Positions 24,811-36,322 of a stretch of 64,000 nucleotides of DNA are shown here, piece by piece. Numbering within the stretch: position 1 is the stretch's first letter; each line of letters opens with the position of its first letter. The stretch comes from Typhlomys cinereus (Eukaryota; Chordata; Mammalia; Rodentia; Platacanthomyidae). A program made the position numbers and the translations under genes. The stretch spans positions 929,206 to 993,205 of the forward strand of contig JALPQD010000633.1 in NCBI GenBank assembly GCA_023101885.1, written 5' to 3'. Under the pieces are notes generated by a model, which saw only the letters and a list, made by a program, of their open reading frames with translations, did no database searches and had not been told where the DNA came from.

Positions 24811-27800
24811 CTACCTGAAGAAGGGCAGGTGATGTTGGCTGAGGACCCCACTAGTCCTCGGGGACTCGGTCTTCGCCATGACGTCCTTGAACCAGGAGGC
24901 TACATCTACCTCGAGCGTCTCGTAGCGCTTGATGAACCTGTGTTCCTGCAGACCCGAGCAGTGGCTTAGATGAAGGCTTGGCCCTCCTGGCCTCCCTCAG
25001 CTTGGGGGCACCCTTGTGGAGGGGGCAGAGGGACAGATACTCACAAGTAGCTTATTGTACTTTGGTCTCTTCCTGTGATCTTTAGTAAGGCTGGAGGAGC
25101 AAGGAGAAGAAAGAAGTGAGAGGTGGTGGGACCACTGCACCCAAGCTCTCCCTCCTCAGGATCAATGATCAGTGGGGGAGTGGCTCGCAGCCAGGCCTGC
25201 CAGGCTGGGCATCTCAGCCTAGGGCCCAGACCCCAAATCCGAGGTTCACACTGAAGAGCAGCCCCTCCCCCGAGATGCCAGATGCCCACAGGCCAGCAGC
25301 TGGTTTCCAGGCTCTAAGCTGAGGCTCCTGCCTGAGGTCACTGGCCAGAGCCCAGCTGTGCCCACTCCAGCCCCCCTCCTCACCCAAGCCTCCCCAGCGA
25401 CACAGGACCCTGGTTGCCCTGCCAAGCAGGGGGTGGGATGCTCACCAGTCTTTGACAAATGATTGGAAGTCCCCTGAGAAGCCCATGTGGCCAGGCAGGA
25501 GTGGGGGGTCTTCCTGGAGGACTTTGGTGAGGACCTCAAAGTCTGTCTTGCAGTTCTTGTAGGGAAACTGTCCTGTTGCTAACTCCACCTGGGAGGGAGA
25601 CAGGCGGGGGAGAGAGGCCGCCCTCCCCTTGCCCTGAAGACACCCCGTCCCCAGCCACAAGACAGAGAAGCAGAACAACTCACCAGTGAGATGCCCAGGC
25701 TCCATACGTCAGCTCGGATATCATAGTCGGGCTTGGTGGGGTCTGGGGGGTCAATGCGCTCAGGCTGCAGAGTGAGGGAGGATGGTGAGGAAGAGGTGGG
25801 TGAAGGGGAGGAGGAAGAAGGGAGGGAGAAAAGAAAGGGAGAGGATGGCGAGGGAGAGGTGGGGGAGGGAAGGACAGTAAAGGTGGGCAGCTTGCAGCCC
25901 CCCCTCAGGCCTGGCTCCACTCACAGCCATGTAGGCGGCACAGCCTGCGCTCCGAGTCTTGGCCTTGGAGTCAACCAGGCGGCCACTGATGCCGAAGTCA
26001 CAGAGCTTAATCTGGCCCCGCTCATCCAGCAGGATGTTGGAGGGTTTGACGTCGCGGTGGATCACGCCATGCTTCTCCTTCAGGTAGAACAAGGCCTTCA
26101 CGATCTGCAGTGGGGATAGGACAGGCCATTGATGAGGGGCAGGACCCAGGAGCACCCACCCAGCCAGGCTGGGCCTGGGGGCCACTCACCGCCACCGTCA
26201 TCTTGCCCAGGATGCGCTCGGGGATGGGGCCCTGTATCCGCTTCTTCAGCTTCTCTGCACACGTGCCCATGAGCTCCATGGCGATGAAGACATCGGTCTG
26301 CAGCAGGAGGGCAACAGACGGGCCATGAGGGGCCCTGCTGCCCCTTCCCAGACTCCAGCCCTCGGGCTGAGCAGGCCCAGGGACGCCCCAGGCGTTCTGG
26401 CAGAGGCGTGGACCGGGGGCCTGGCGCTCACGTTGGTGATGAAGGTGCCAAAGCACTGCACGATGTAGGGACAGTCGTGGCTCTTAAGGACGACGTCCAG
26501 GTCCATGAGGATGCGCTTGTTCTCCTCCTTGTTCCCCGAGCGCCGCATTTGCTGCAGGAGGTGAGGGAGGAAGCTTTAGGGGTGGGAGGGGCCTAGGGCC
26601 CAGCCTGCAAGGCAGAAGCGCCAGCTCACCTTGACGGCGATGATGTGGCCAGTCTTCCGGAAGCGCATCTTCCACACCTGGCCACAGGTACCGCTGCCCA
26701 TCTCACCCAGGTTTTCCAGGTCGTTGATTTCAGCCTGATAGCGCTGCGAAGACAGAAGTGGGGGACTGTAGGGTCCCCTGGGCCCAGCTCCCCCCTTCCC
26801 CAACTCCCCCTTCCCTCCCTCAGGTTCCCATCCCCCTGCGGCCTACAAGCACCTCCCTGGAGCGCAGGGGGGTGGTACCTGGCCTCCAATGGTCAGGTAG
26901 CCCGTCTGCTTCATGATCTCCTGGAGCTTCTGGTCAATCTCGATGCTGAGGGTGGACAACAGCGGCTGGCCGAGGGAGGGGCCGACGGGCACCTCCGCCC
27001 ACCTCCCTGGACCAGCCCTGCTCAGGATGCTCACCTCTCCATGCTTCGCGGTGCGAACAAGGTCGCAGGCAGCCCCAGCATGTGTCGGGGCCGGGCAGGG
27101 GGCGTAGGGTGCTGCGGGGAGCTCTCTGAGGATGGTGAGCGGCTGCCCCCATCGTTGGCCAGCGGGAGCTGCAGGGCTAAGGGGAGGTGAGAACCAGGGA
27201 AGGGCACAGGTCAGCACCTAGCTGGGTGGGAAGGGCTGGGCCTCACCTTGGCCTTCCTTGCTGGCTGGAGCCGCCCTTCTCACCCACTGGGCCATCCTCA
27301 GGGTGCCTTCTGCCCATCCTGATCTGGACAGAGATGCAGTGGGCTACAGTAGGAGAGGGTGTCCCCAGACTCAAGGATACTCGCGCAGAGAAACAAAATT
27401 GGGGGAGCCCTGAGTTAAGTATCCCCCTCTGCTAGTTAGTAGGACCATGTGTCGACAGATGCCCACCATAGTCAGCCTGGGCCCTGACTTCTTCTCAGCC
27501 TTGAGCCTGTGGACCAACCACAGCCAATGGGGGGGAACGCTGACTTCCCGCTGCCCCGCCCTGCGCTCTGCTCCTGGGTCCAAGCAGATCACCCTCTGGT
27601 GAAGTGGCTGTTCTGTGCACCTCCCAGTCAAGTCTGCAAAGCTGGGGCCAGGGAAGGAGGGCAGGCAGGGCCCCAGAGTAAGCCTGCACTGGGGTGGGGG
27701 GGGTATGCATGGATGGCAAGCTCCTGGGGATGGGGGCGGGGGCAGATGCAGGCCAGGCAGGGGGCTGGGCTTCCTAGCAGCCTGCATGCAGACAGCTTGG

Positions 27801-30800
27801 ACATGCTACAGGGAGGCGGTGGGCAGGCAGAGGGCACCCCAGGATGGGCAGGCAGTGTTAGGGGTGGGAAGGCAGGAAACAGACAAACAGGAAAGAGCCA
27901 AGATTTGGAACCCAGCTGCCCAAAGGAGGCAGTGCAGAGACAGGCCAAAGAAGACAAGGGCCACTGAGAATCACTGAAGAGTCAGGGATCTCCCTGGCCT
28001 GACTGGGGGCTGGAAGGCTCCTGCGGCTCCCGGAAGTTCTTGCCCTCCACGAACCCCTGGCAGAGGCTGTGGTGTCTGCAAAGGTCCAGCAAGCTCAGCT
28101 CAGGGCACTAGCAACAAGCACCCTCCAAAATCACTTCAGTGAGCCCCGGAGCCTCTCGGCACCCCAGCCTCACCAACTGCTCTTCCCATGGCTGGCAGGC
28201 CTCTCTGGTCACTTGAGCTTGTGACCAGCGGGTGGAGACAAACAGGCTTTGATTGCTGGCATCCAGCCTCAGCAGGAAAGGAGGCGGATGGAGGCTCCCG
28301 CGGACATGGCTGAACTCTGCACATACCATCAGCCTGGGGCGTCCATCCCCTGCCTCCCTCCTGCAGCTCTCGGCTGGGCAGCAGGGGATGTCCTGGAGGC
28401 TCTGCTCTGCCAGGGCCCAGCTGTGACCTCATGCCCTGGTGAGCTCTTGCAGGCCAGCACCCCACACCCAACGTCACACACAGACTTTCTAGGAGCTGCC
28501 TAGAGGTCCCCCAGGGAATACCTGTGCTCCTTCTTCACCTGACATCCTGAGTTCTCTGGGGAGAGGAGTGTCCCCCTCCCCCAGGACCTCTGCACACCTT
28601 GAGGTGTCCTGATCCCCCACACCACCCACCAGGTTCTGGACTGTCTAGTGCCCAGGGAAAAGGCTGTCGGCCCCACACCTTGGAGGGAGGTAGCCTCTGA
28701 GAAGGGCCAGAATGGAAAGAGAGAAACACAAAGGCCGTAGAATACGGGGGCACATCCATACCGCAGGTCGGGAGGTCAAAGGGATGGCGAGAGAATGAGA
28801 ACGAGTGACACAGAGAGAACGCGCATGGGACATATGATCAGACAACGCCTAGGGTATGCAGGCTGCCACTCCAACGTGTGTGCACACTCACGTGCAAACA
28901 CACACGTACACTCAGATAAACACACGCATGTGTGCACAGGGACAGAGCCATCCATCAAATCCTTCCAGCATTACACACACCAGCAGCAGCAGCACACTGA
29001 CACGGGACCACCCAGCACACACCTGTGCCAACACAAAGCTCTCTCTTCCACACCCATGGAATGCTGCACACGTGGGAAACAGCAGAGGGTCCCCAAGTGA
29101 GTATGGCGGGGAGGGTCGTCATGTGAGTGTGGGGAGAGTCGTCATGTGAGTATGGAGGGAGGGTCCCCATGTGCCCTATGTGAGTGGGAGGAGGGTCCCC
29201 ATGTGAGTGTGGGAGGGGCCTCGTGTGTGTGTGTGTGTGTGTGGGGGAAGGTCCTCATGTGAGTGTGTTTGAGAGGGCAGGGTGCTCGTTTGAGTGTGTG
29301 TGAGGGAGGTCCCCATGTGTTTGGTAAGGTGCCCATGTGAGGGGGGTCCTCATGTGAGTGGGGCTGGGCTCTATCCTTCCCCAGTCTCTCAGGACACTCT
29401 GCTGTCAGCCTGCATCCTCCAGTTGCTCTCCCCAAGCTCCCCCTGCACTAGAATGCTCCCCGGAACCAGGAATGTGCTCCACATCTGCTGAAGAGCTCTG
29501 CTGTGGCCTTAGCCCGCAGGGCAGGGATGGACTGTTCTCTCGGCTCTGCACTGGCCTCAGCACAGCAGGCAGGGTGATGCCTAGCACCTGATGGTCAAGA
29601 TAGGCAGCAGTGGACTGCTGGGTCCACCCTCCAGTCGAACACACACACACACACACACACACACACCCCTGGGATGTCCGTCTGGCTCCCACTCGTAGAG
29701 GAGCCACTTCCCCATCCATGGACACTAAACTCAGCCAAAGAGAAAGGTGGAGGGGAGAGGACACAGAGAAGGGGCCAGACTCATGGCCCTTGTGGGGCGA
29801 CAGAGAGAAGAGAGTGAATACGTGCACATGAGTGCACACACACACACACAAGCAGGCACACGCAAGGACACGCACACAGCATGGGTGGGGCGGCATTCTC
29901 GGCCACGGCAGCGCGTAAGGTCAGTGTGCAGGTGTGCAAGCAGCGATGACAAAGAGACCGGTACCTGCTCGCTGGGATGGGGCAGGAGCAGGACTTAGAG
30001 TGATCACAATAACTGGATGGGAAAGGAAGGAGAAAAAAAACAAAACACCACGATAAATCACAACAGAAACGACTGATTTGTCCAACAGAAAAGCAATCAA
30101 ATCATAATGAAGAGGAGGAGGAGGAGGAGGCACTGAACTGCAGCGACGGGTGGAAACTGACAGATGGGAGGGCAAGATGATGGCATGGCCCTGCCACACA
30201 GACGCCTGCCCACCCGGGGCTGCACAAAGCATGGGGAACCCCAACCCTGTCTTGTGGACGCTGGAGAATGCAGTCCAGCAAGGCACCCTCGAAGGCTTCT
30301 GATCCTTGGCGATATCCAATGATAGACTATACCACCACCTCTGGTGTTTCTCTGGGGTGCCAAGAATACTCCCCAGGGAGGATCCCTGGCCGACTCAGGC
30401 CACAAAGTGGGATTCATGGGTAGGGATGATGAGGGATAGCTGTGGTCACATTAGGGAACCAGGAAGTGGACAGACCTCTCAGTTACTGGGAGAGGAGCAG
30501 TGCTGGACATTGATCAAAGCATCCATGAGGAGGGAAGCAAAAAACCCAATCTCTCCCACAGACAAGACTTGGGGGTCAGGGATCTGGGGTAGACAAGGAG
30601 GCTATATGCCGTAGTGGTGTGTGGCAGGAGAAAGGGAGACAGCTGTCAATCCAGAACCTCGTGTCATGGAGGAGGTGACAGAGATGGGTCAGAAAGGAGG
30701 TGCACGTTTGTTGAATGGGGCTCCATATATTAACAGGTCAGAGCAGGCAGGGGTGGTGCGATCAAGAACAGTCACTTGGGTCTAGTATACAAAGTCTGTG

Positions 30801-31915
30801 TGTGTGGAGGGATTCGTATGGGCGCATGAACGTGTGTGTGCAGGGCAGAGGTCAACCTTGGCTGTCTTCTTGAATGTTTTATAACCTTAATTTCTGACAC
30901 AGGGTCTCTTACTGAATCCGGAAAGCACTGATTGGGTTAGGCTGGCTGGTCCCTGAGCTCCAGAGATCCCCCCACCATGGGGGCAGGCAGGAAACACCTT
31001 GTGAGTGTTGGGAATCCAGACTGAGGTCCTCGGGCCTGTCCTCACTGGGCCATCTTTCTAGGCCCTAGAGATATCAAAAGCTGCCAAGCAGAGAGATGCT
31101 TATAACTCCGGAGAGCTGAACCCACTAAGAAATTAGCTAGACACGGGGCTATAAGGTACGGAAGGGGGTGTGGGAGAGGGGCTGGTGCACCCAATGGCAA
31201 AGTCACTCCCGCCTGGGGGAGAAAGGGGTCACAGAAAAGAATCCCCCAATCAGAGGATTAAAAGTAGGTGGAGGGGTTCTGGGTGGCTAAGCGACCTCAG
31301 ATGGCCCCTGAAGGCAGGTGGGTACACAAGGCTATGGGAGGGGGACTCTTTACAGCCCGGAAGGCGGTTGCAAGGGTTGGGGAGATGGGCCGCGGTGACG
31401 CTCGCTGGGGACCGGGAGCCTGCTAGGTTCAGGTGCCAAGGTGCTGGAGATCATTACAAGGAGATGGGGCGGGCCTTGCCCGCCACCCAGCAAAGAGGCT
31501 CTCGACTCTCAAAGATGGGAACCTCCCCCCCCACATACACACTCCATGATCGCGGGGGAGGGAGGAAGGTCTGTCCGGAAACTGCGGGTCCCAGATCCCA
31601 CCCCAACCCACTCCACTCCCACTCCGCTCCCGGGTCACCATGACCCCACTCCCCGCAAGCTCACCACGGGCGGGAAAGGGTGGGGACCGGAGAGGCACAA
31701 GCGCCCCGGAAGCGGGGGCGGGGCCTCAGGGGCGGAGCCTCCGCGGCGCGCCCCGCCCCGCCCGCCCCCTCCCCCACGCCGCCGTGCTTACTGGGCCTGG
31801 GCCGCTGGGGGCTGATGTCCAGGTTGAGGTCGATCCTCCGCCGGGCTTCCCGGTTCTCTTGCTTCAGCTTTGCCTCTAGGCGGGACAGCTTCTGCTCCAG
31901 GGAGGACGCCGCCAT
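24811..31915 (-). CDS. MAP2K7: MAP2K7 (MKK7), dual-specificity mitogen-activated protein kinase kinase 7
   Basis: Eleven coding exons on the minus strand: 31792-31915 (ATG), 27035-27176, 26879-26945, 26630-26743, 26432-26551, 26190-26297, 25925-26104, 25684-25764, 25446-25588, 25045-25090, 24811-24945 (TAG). The total is 1260 bp, 419 residues, the exact human length. MKK7 phosphorylates and activates JNK. N-terminal JNK-docking (D) motifs are visible at [21 protein letters not shown] and the [10 protein letters not shown] segment. The kinase domain, about residues 120-380, has the glycine loop [13 protein letters not shown], the lysine in [23 protein letters not shown] and the activation loop [10 protein letters not shown] carrying the MAP3K target Ser/Thr. 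A DVD-type C-terminal docking region and the tail LPFFR follow. The frame is intact. Confidence 0.98.
29098..29365 (+). repeat. Minisatellite in MAP2K7 intron 1
   Basis: Roughly 9 units of 22-35 bp built on GTC(C/G)(C/T)CATGTGAGTGTGGG, interrupted by a short (GT)n tract. (CA)n tracts lie nearby at about 28870-28930, 29640-29667 and 29836-29880. Confidence 0.85.
30790..31066 (-). mobile_element. B4/B3-like SINE
   Basis: Reverse orientation: GTGTGTGCAGGGCAGAGGTC, CTGACACAGGGTCTCTTACT, GTGTTGGGAATCCAGACTGA and a head ending CTGGGCCATCTTTCTAGGCC. Confidence 0.65.
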
Positions 31916-32165
31916 CTTCCTCGCCGATGCCGCCGCCGCCGCCGCTCACCGCCGGGCCGCCCGTCAGGTCCCGGACAGACAAACACCGCACTGCGCCTGC
32001 GCGGGGATGACCCAGTCGAGCCGCCGTCGTGCCCTGGACGGCGCATGCCCGGAACGCCCGCCCTCCCTACCCTGCGAGCCCGGCTCCGCGCGTGCGCCCT
32101 GCGACGCCGTCCCGGCGGTGACGTCACCTAGAGCGCGCTGCTGGCGGCGGGCACGCGCTTAGCGT
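31640..32165 (-). promoter_or_regulatory. MAP2K7: CpG island promoter of MAP2K7
   Basis: Very dense CpG spans exon 1, the 5' UTR (a GCC-repeat region just upstream of the ATG) and upstream sequence, including GCGCATGC and the CRE-like TGACGTCA at about 32120. No TATA box is seen. Confidence 0.7.
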
Positions 32166-32179
32166 CTACTGTGTACGCG

Positions 32180-32550
32180 CGCCGCTGGGCCGGGTTCCCG
32201 TGCAAACGCGGCAGACTCCAAAGCGTGCATCCCTTGCACGCTATCTCCTTGCGCTGCCGGGCCGGGTTCCGGTGCAAACCCCAAACGCTGGTGATCTCCA
32301 AAGCGTGCATCTCTTCCATGCTTTCTCCTCGCGCCACCGAGCCCGGTTCCTGCACAAGCGCTTGCGAACTCCGTGCATTCTTTGCACCCTGTCTCCTCGC
32401 GCTACCGGGCCCGAATGCTTGCGGACTCCAAAGCTTGCATGCTTTGCACGCTATATCCTTTCATTACCGCCCGGTTCCGGTGCAAACGCTTGTGGTCTTA
32501 AAAGCGTGCGTCCTTTACATGCTGTCTCCTCGCGCTACCGAGCCCGGTGG
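32180..32550 (+). repeat. CpG-rich tandem array upstream of MAP2K7
   Basis: Five imperfect units of about 62-83 bp, starting near 32183, 32258, 32341, 32408 and 32470. Each has CCGGTTCCGGTGCAAACGCT, ACTCCAAAGCGTGCAT, (T)TTGCACGCT and TCTCCTCGCGCTACC-like blocks. The unit contains an imperfect inverted repeat, GCGTGCA against TGCACGC. Confidence 0.85.
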
Positions 32551-33119
32551 TTTCTGGCAGCCAACTGTGTGCAGTTGCCTTCCTCGCTTCGGATACGGCT
32601 TCGTTAGGATCCCTATTACACTTCATTGTTGCTTGACCTCCCGCTGGCAGCGTGCTGCCGCTGCCTCACCATGACTAGAGGCCCGTGGGAGTCTCTATTT
32701 TGGCCGTTAAAGCGGGCGAGAGGAGCGAGCTTCAGGAAGCCAGAGGCGGGACTGAGGATCTCAGGGTCAAGGCCAAGCTAGGTTCCTAGCCAGATCTGCC
32801 TGGGACGTCAAGATATTTCATCCCTTTGTTTTCTGTCTGCAGAATATGCAGCCTCCCAGCCTGAATTCAGCCCCTATCTTTCAGCATAAAAGAGCTTCTT
32901 AGTGCGGGCGCGAGCGCGCGCACACACACATTCATGTATGTAAGTATAGTAGGGCTAACTGGGATTAAAACTTCTGCCTGCCAAGCAAAAGGACCTGAGT
33001 TCAGTTCCCACAGAAAACTTCGAGGTGAATATAGTGGCAGTCTGCAATTCTGACCCTGGATGGGCCTCTGAAGGAACACACTCAGGTGCCCACTTATGTA
33101 TTAGAAAATGTGTGCATGC

Positions 33120-33262
33120 CATGATATACAGGCAGAGGTCAGAAGACAACTTCAGAAATCAGCTCTCTCCTTCTACCATGTGAGTTTCTAGGTGTGAACT
33201 CAGGTCACCAGGTTTTCAAGCAGGTACTTCACCTGCTGAACTATCTCAAGTGCACTCTTGTA
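33120..33262 (-). mobile_element. B2/B3-like SINE fragment
   Basis: Reverse text: GGCAGAGGTCAGAAGACAAC, CTCTCTCCTTCTACCATGTG, GAACTCAGGTCACCAGGTTT and a degenerate tRNA-like head. Confidence 0.65.
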
Positions 33263-33834
33263 CACGTCTGCACATACTGCACATGCATGTACATTGACAT
33301 GTAAAACATGCACACAAAAAAGTGTTTGTGGAGCACCTGCTTTCTCAAGGCACTCTACAACTGGAGTCTGTGAGTTCCATTCTTTCTCCCCTCTAATAAG
33401 ATAATAATAATAAATAGTATTTGTGTATATGTGTGCATACATGCGCATATCTGACTACAGGCACACACATGAGCCACATGTGGTCAGAAGCAACATCTCA
33501 CAGGTTGGACTGTGGAGCTGATTCTCCCATCTCTGCTTCCCATGGGTCTCTTGGGAAGGGTGCTGGGTTGAGACATGGTCTACCCCATCCGGTCTCCACC
33601 TCCCAGTTGCATTGGGATGATAGAGGAATAACAATGTACCCAGCTTTTTCTGTGGGTCCCAGGATGGAATTGAGGTTGCCAGGCGCGGCAAGTGCTTTTG
33701 TTACCTGCTAGCGATTTGGCCTTCTCTAAAAACTCAGGTCTACTGAAGGGCTTGTCGGGAAGTAACCCCATGTGAACTCTGCGTCCCTAAACAGCAACTT
33801 GCCTCTAGGCACTTAGAGGGGGGTGGAGGGGGCA

Positions 33835-33985
33835 CAGCTTGCAAACACAGATGGGAGTCCGAGGACAACTTTTAGAGAACTAAGTCAGCTCCTTTCACCA
33901 TGGGGATTTCTGGGGATTGAACTCCAGTTGCTGGGTTTTTAAGCAGGTTTTTACCTGTTGAGACATCTCAGTGGCCCCCCTCAAA
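33835..33985 (-). mobile_element. B2/B3-like SINE fragment
   Basis: Reverse text: GAGTCCGAGGACAACTTTTA, CCTTTCACCATGGGGATTTC, then a head ending GAGACATCTCAGTGGCCCC. Confidence 0.6.
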
Positions 33986-34510
33986 GGGACATTCAGACAA
34001 TGATCAAAACCAGGAGGTCAGGCCGGGTGCTGCCTGTTAGACCCTGCTGGAAGCAACCTAAGGATTTGTCCTGTGACTTTAAGCTACCTCCTCTGTCTAA
34101 GCTCTCTGCCCCAGTGCCCTCCCACCTTAAGGCTTTGGCTTCCTCTCCAGCTCCCTTGCACGGAGCATCCAAAAATTTCTTAAATTTTAATACAGTCCAT
34201 GCTTTAATCTTTAAAAAAAAAAAAAAAAAAAAAGGAACACCTCGGGAAGTTGGATGTGGAAGGGTTTGCTCAGGAGGTGGAGGAGATGTGCCAGCTTAGA
34301 CTTAAAGGGATCAAAAGGGGAGGGAGAGGAAGTGGGATTCTAAAGAAAAGAAAAAAAAAAGCTAGACAAGAGACTCCACCCCGTTTCTTCTGGCTTAGAT
34401 GAGGGCTTGACCTCACCCTCTTTTAAATTTTTGAGGTCTCTCCTTCCAGGACAGCCTGATTCTGATGGGTAGATATCATTACTTGGTCCCAGAAATAGGA
34501 ATCCTAGACA

Positions 34511-34745
34511 ACCATGGGACTGTCGAGATGGCTCAGCAAGGTAAAGTGCCTGCTTGCAAACCTGGAGACCCAAGTTTGATCCCTGGGAGGCCCACGTGAT
34601 CCAAGGAGAGAACTGACATCTGAGAGTCATCCACTGACCACCACTGTACCACACCATGGCACAAATGGGCATGCCTTCTCCTCCTCCCTTTCTAAAATCA
34701 ACAACAGAAATAAATGCAATAGGAAGCACAGATAACCATACAGTA
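34511..34745 (+). mobile_element. B2-like SINE
   Basis: Forward B2: tRNA-like head GACTGTCGAGATGGCTCAGC, CAAGTTTGATCCCTGGGAGG, and a body ending in CACCATGGCACAAATGGGCA then an A-rich tail. Confidence 0.75.
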
Positions 34746-35089
34746 TGAAGAGATCAGAATTACAGTTCTCATTTATTACCCACTGATACATACCCTCTTG
34801 CACTTGGAGCATACAAGAGAAAAGTCCCTGTGTGTGCTCAGAAAACTATCATCTACAAAGCAGGTGTTCTTGGAGTTTATTAACCTTAGGAAATCTATGA
34901 ATAGTCCCTCTGGGGAAATGTGACACTGCCTGGTTTTCGGTTTCGCGTTTATATTTCCTAAGCATTTCTTGTGAAGAAGGAGGTGCCCAGCTTTCATGGG
35001 ATGTCCCACAGGATTTAAGATCTATGTAAAAGGGACACAGAATCTAGACGTTCCCATATCAATGCTTTCCTCATGTGCTTTGGAAGACA

Positions 35090-35275
35090 GGGTGTATTGC
35101 ACACCCCATGCTGGCCCCAACCTCTGTGCCTGCCTCCACCTCCGGAGTGCTGGGACTATAGGCATGCACCACTAGACTTTATGGGATGCTGGTGATGGAA
35201 TGCAGGTGGGACTTGGTGGGGGGAGGGGTGCACGCTAGGCAAGCAGTATACCAACTGAGCTCTGCCCCTCTCCAT
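35090..35275 (-). mobile_element. B1-type SINE with ID-like segment
   Basis: Reverse B1: CCTCCACCTCCGGAGTGCTG, GACTATAGGCATGCACCACT; then CACGCTAGGCAAGCAGTATA, CCAACTGAGCTCTGCCCC. Confidence 0.65.
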
Positions 35276-36207
35276 AATCTCCTGTCTCAGTCAGCATTTC
35301 TAGTCTAAGGTCACAGGACCACCTGAGTCACCATTACCTGGCATGTGGCTTTATGAGTGTTCCTGGCTCAAACCCAAAGGTCCTGAGTCAGGTTCAGGGC
35401 GTGGGATGGTTATGTTCTGTCCCGGCTCCTTGGTCATATATAAGAACCATTGTTCTGTGTTCCCGTCTCTTTGGCAAACGACATAAAGACTAAGCATCTG
35501 AATTGGGGGATAAGGCCGGGGGAGGGGAAGGGGGTGCATGGTTGGGAGCTGGTCCTTTGCATCTGTGTCCCCTCCTTGGGAGAGAACCCCAGAGATAAAG
35601 GTGCTTTGATTCTTGGTGGATCCGAGTGGATCTCTCCATTAAAGGAGGATGAACTACGATCTAAGATTCTCAGTTCCCAACCGCACCGTCTTCCCTGCTT
35701 CTTTCTCTGACCAGTTTCAGCTCATGAATGTCCCCCTGGGACAATAGGAGCCCCCCTCCTCCCCACTGTTGCCAAGGATGAACCGGAAGTCCGCCCAACC
35801 CACCTCCACCCCCTCACATTGCGGGATGCAGGCATCTGGGCCACTGGTCTATAGATCCTGGGGCCGGATTGCCAGGGCTTCCTGCTGGCCAGCCAACTCT
35901 GCCCACTGACCAATGCCAACCCGTATGCCAAGTAAACTTTTTCCTCCTCGAACAGCCCGTCTGCTTGTGTTCCTGCCAGAGGTGCCTGGTCCCTAAGAGT
36001 AATACCTTTACGCTGATGCAACTTATGTTCTTCCCTTCACTCCATAGAGCTGCGGAGAGAACCCCCTGCTCAAACAGCGATTGATACCCGGAGAAGTGAG
36101 GAGTGTTGGCACTCCAGCCTCATTCATGCGTCAAATCTCCAGCCTCTGAGAACACCCCACCACCATAAGGCTGGAGCCACTGGCATCTGTCAAAAAATGG
36201 CTTGGTT

Positions 36208-36322
36208 GGGGCCCGGTATCGCTGCTAGCCTCTCAGTCATTGTGGAGGTTGAGGTCAGGAGATCAGGAGTTCAAACAGCCTCTGCTACAGGAGACCCTGT
36301 CTCCCAAAAAAAAAAAAAACCG
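36208..36322 (+). mobile_element. B1-like SINE
   Basis: Forward B1: GGCCCGGTATCGCTGCTAGC, GGTCAGGAGATCAGGAGTTC, GAGACCCTGTCTCCC and a 14-base A tail. Confidence 0.65.

Larger units (their letters stand above)
27200..31790 (-). other. MAP2K7 intron 1
   Basis: A 4.6 kb intron between exons 27035-27176 and 31792-31915. ORFs in it lack homology or splice logic. It holds the minisatellite, CA microsatellites and a reverse SINE listed separately. Confidence 0.7.
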
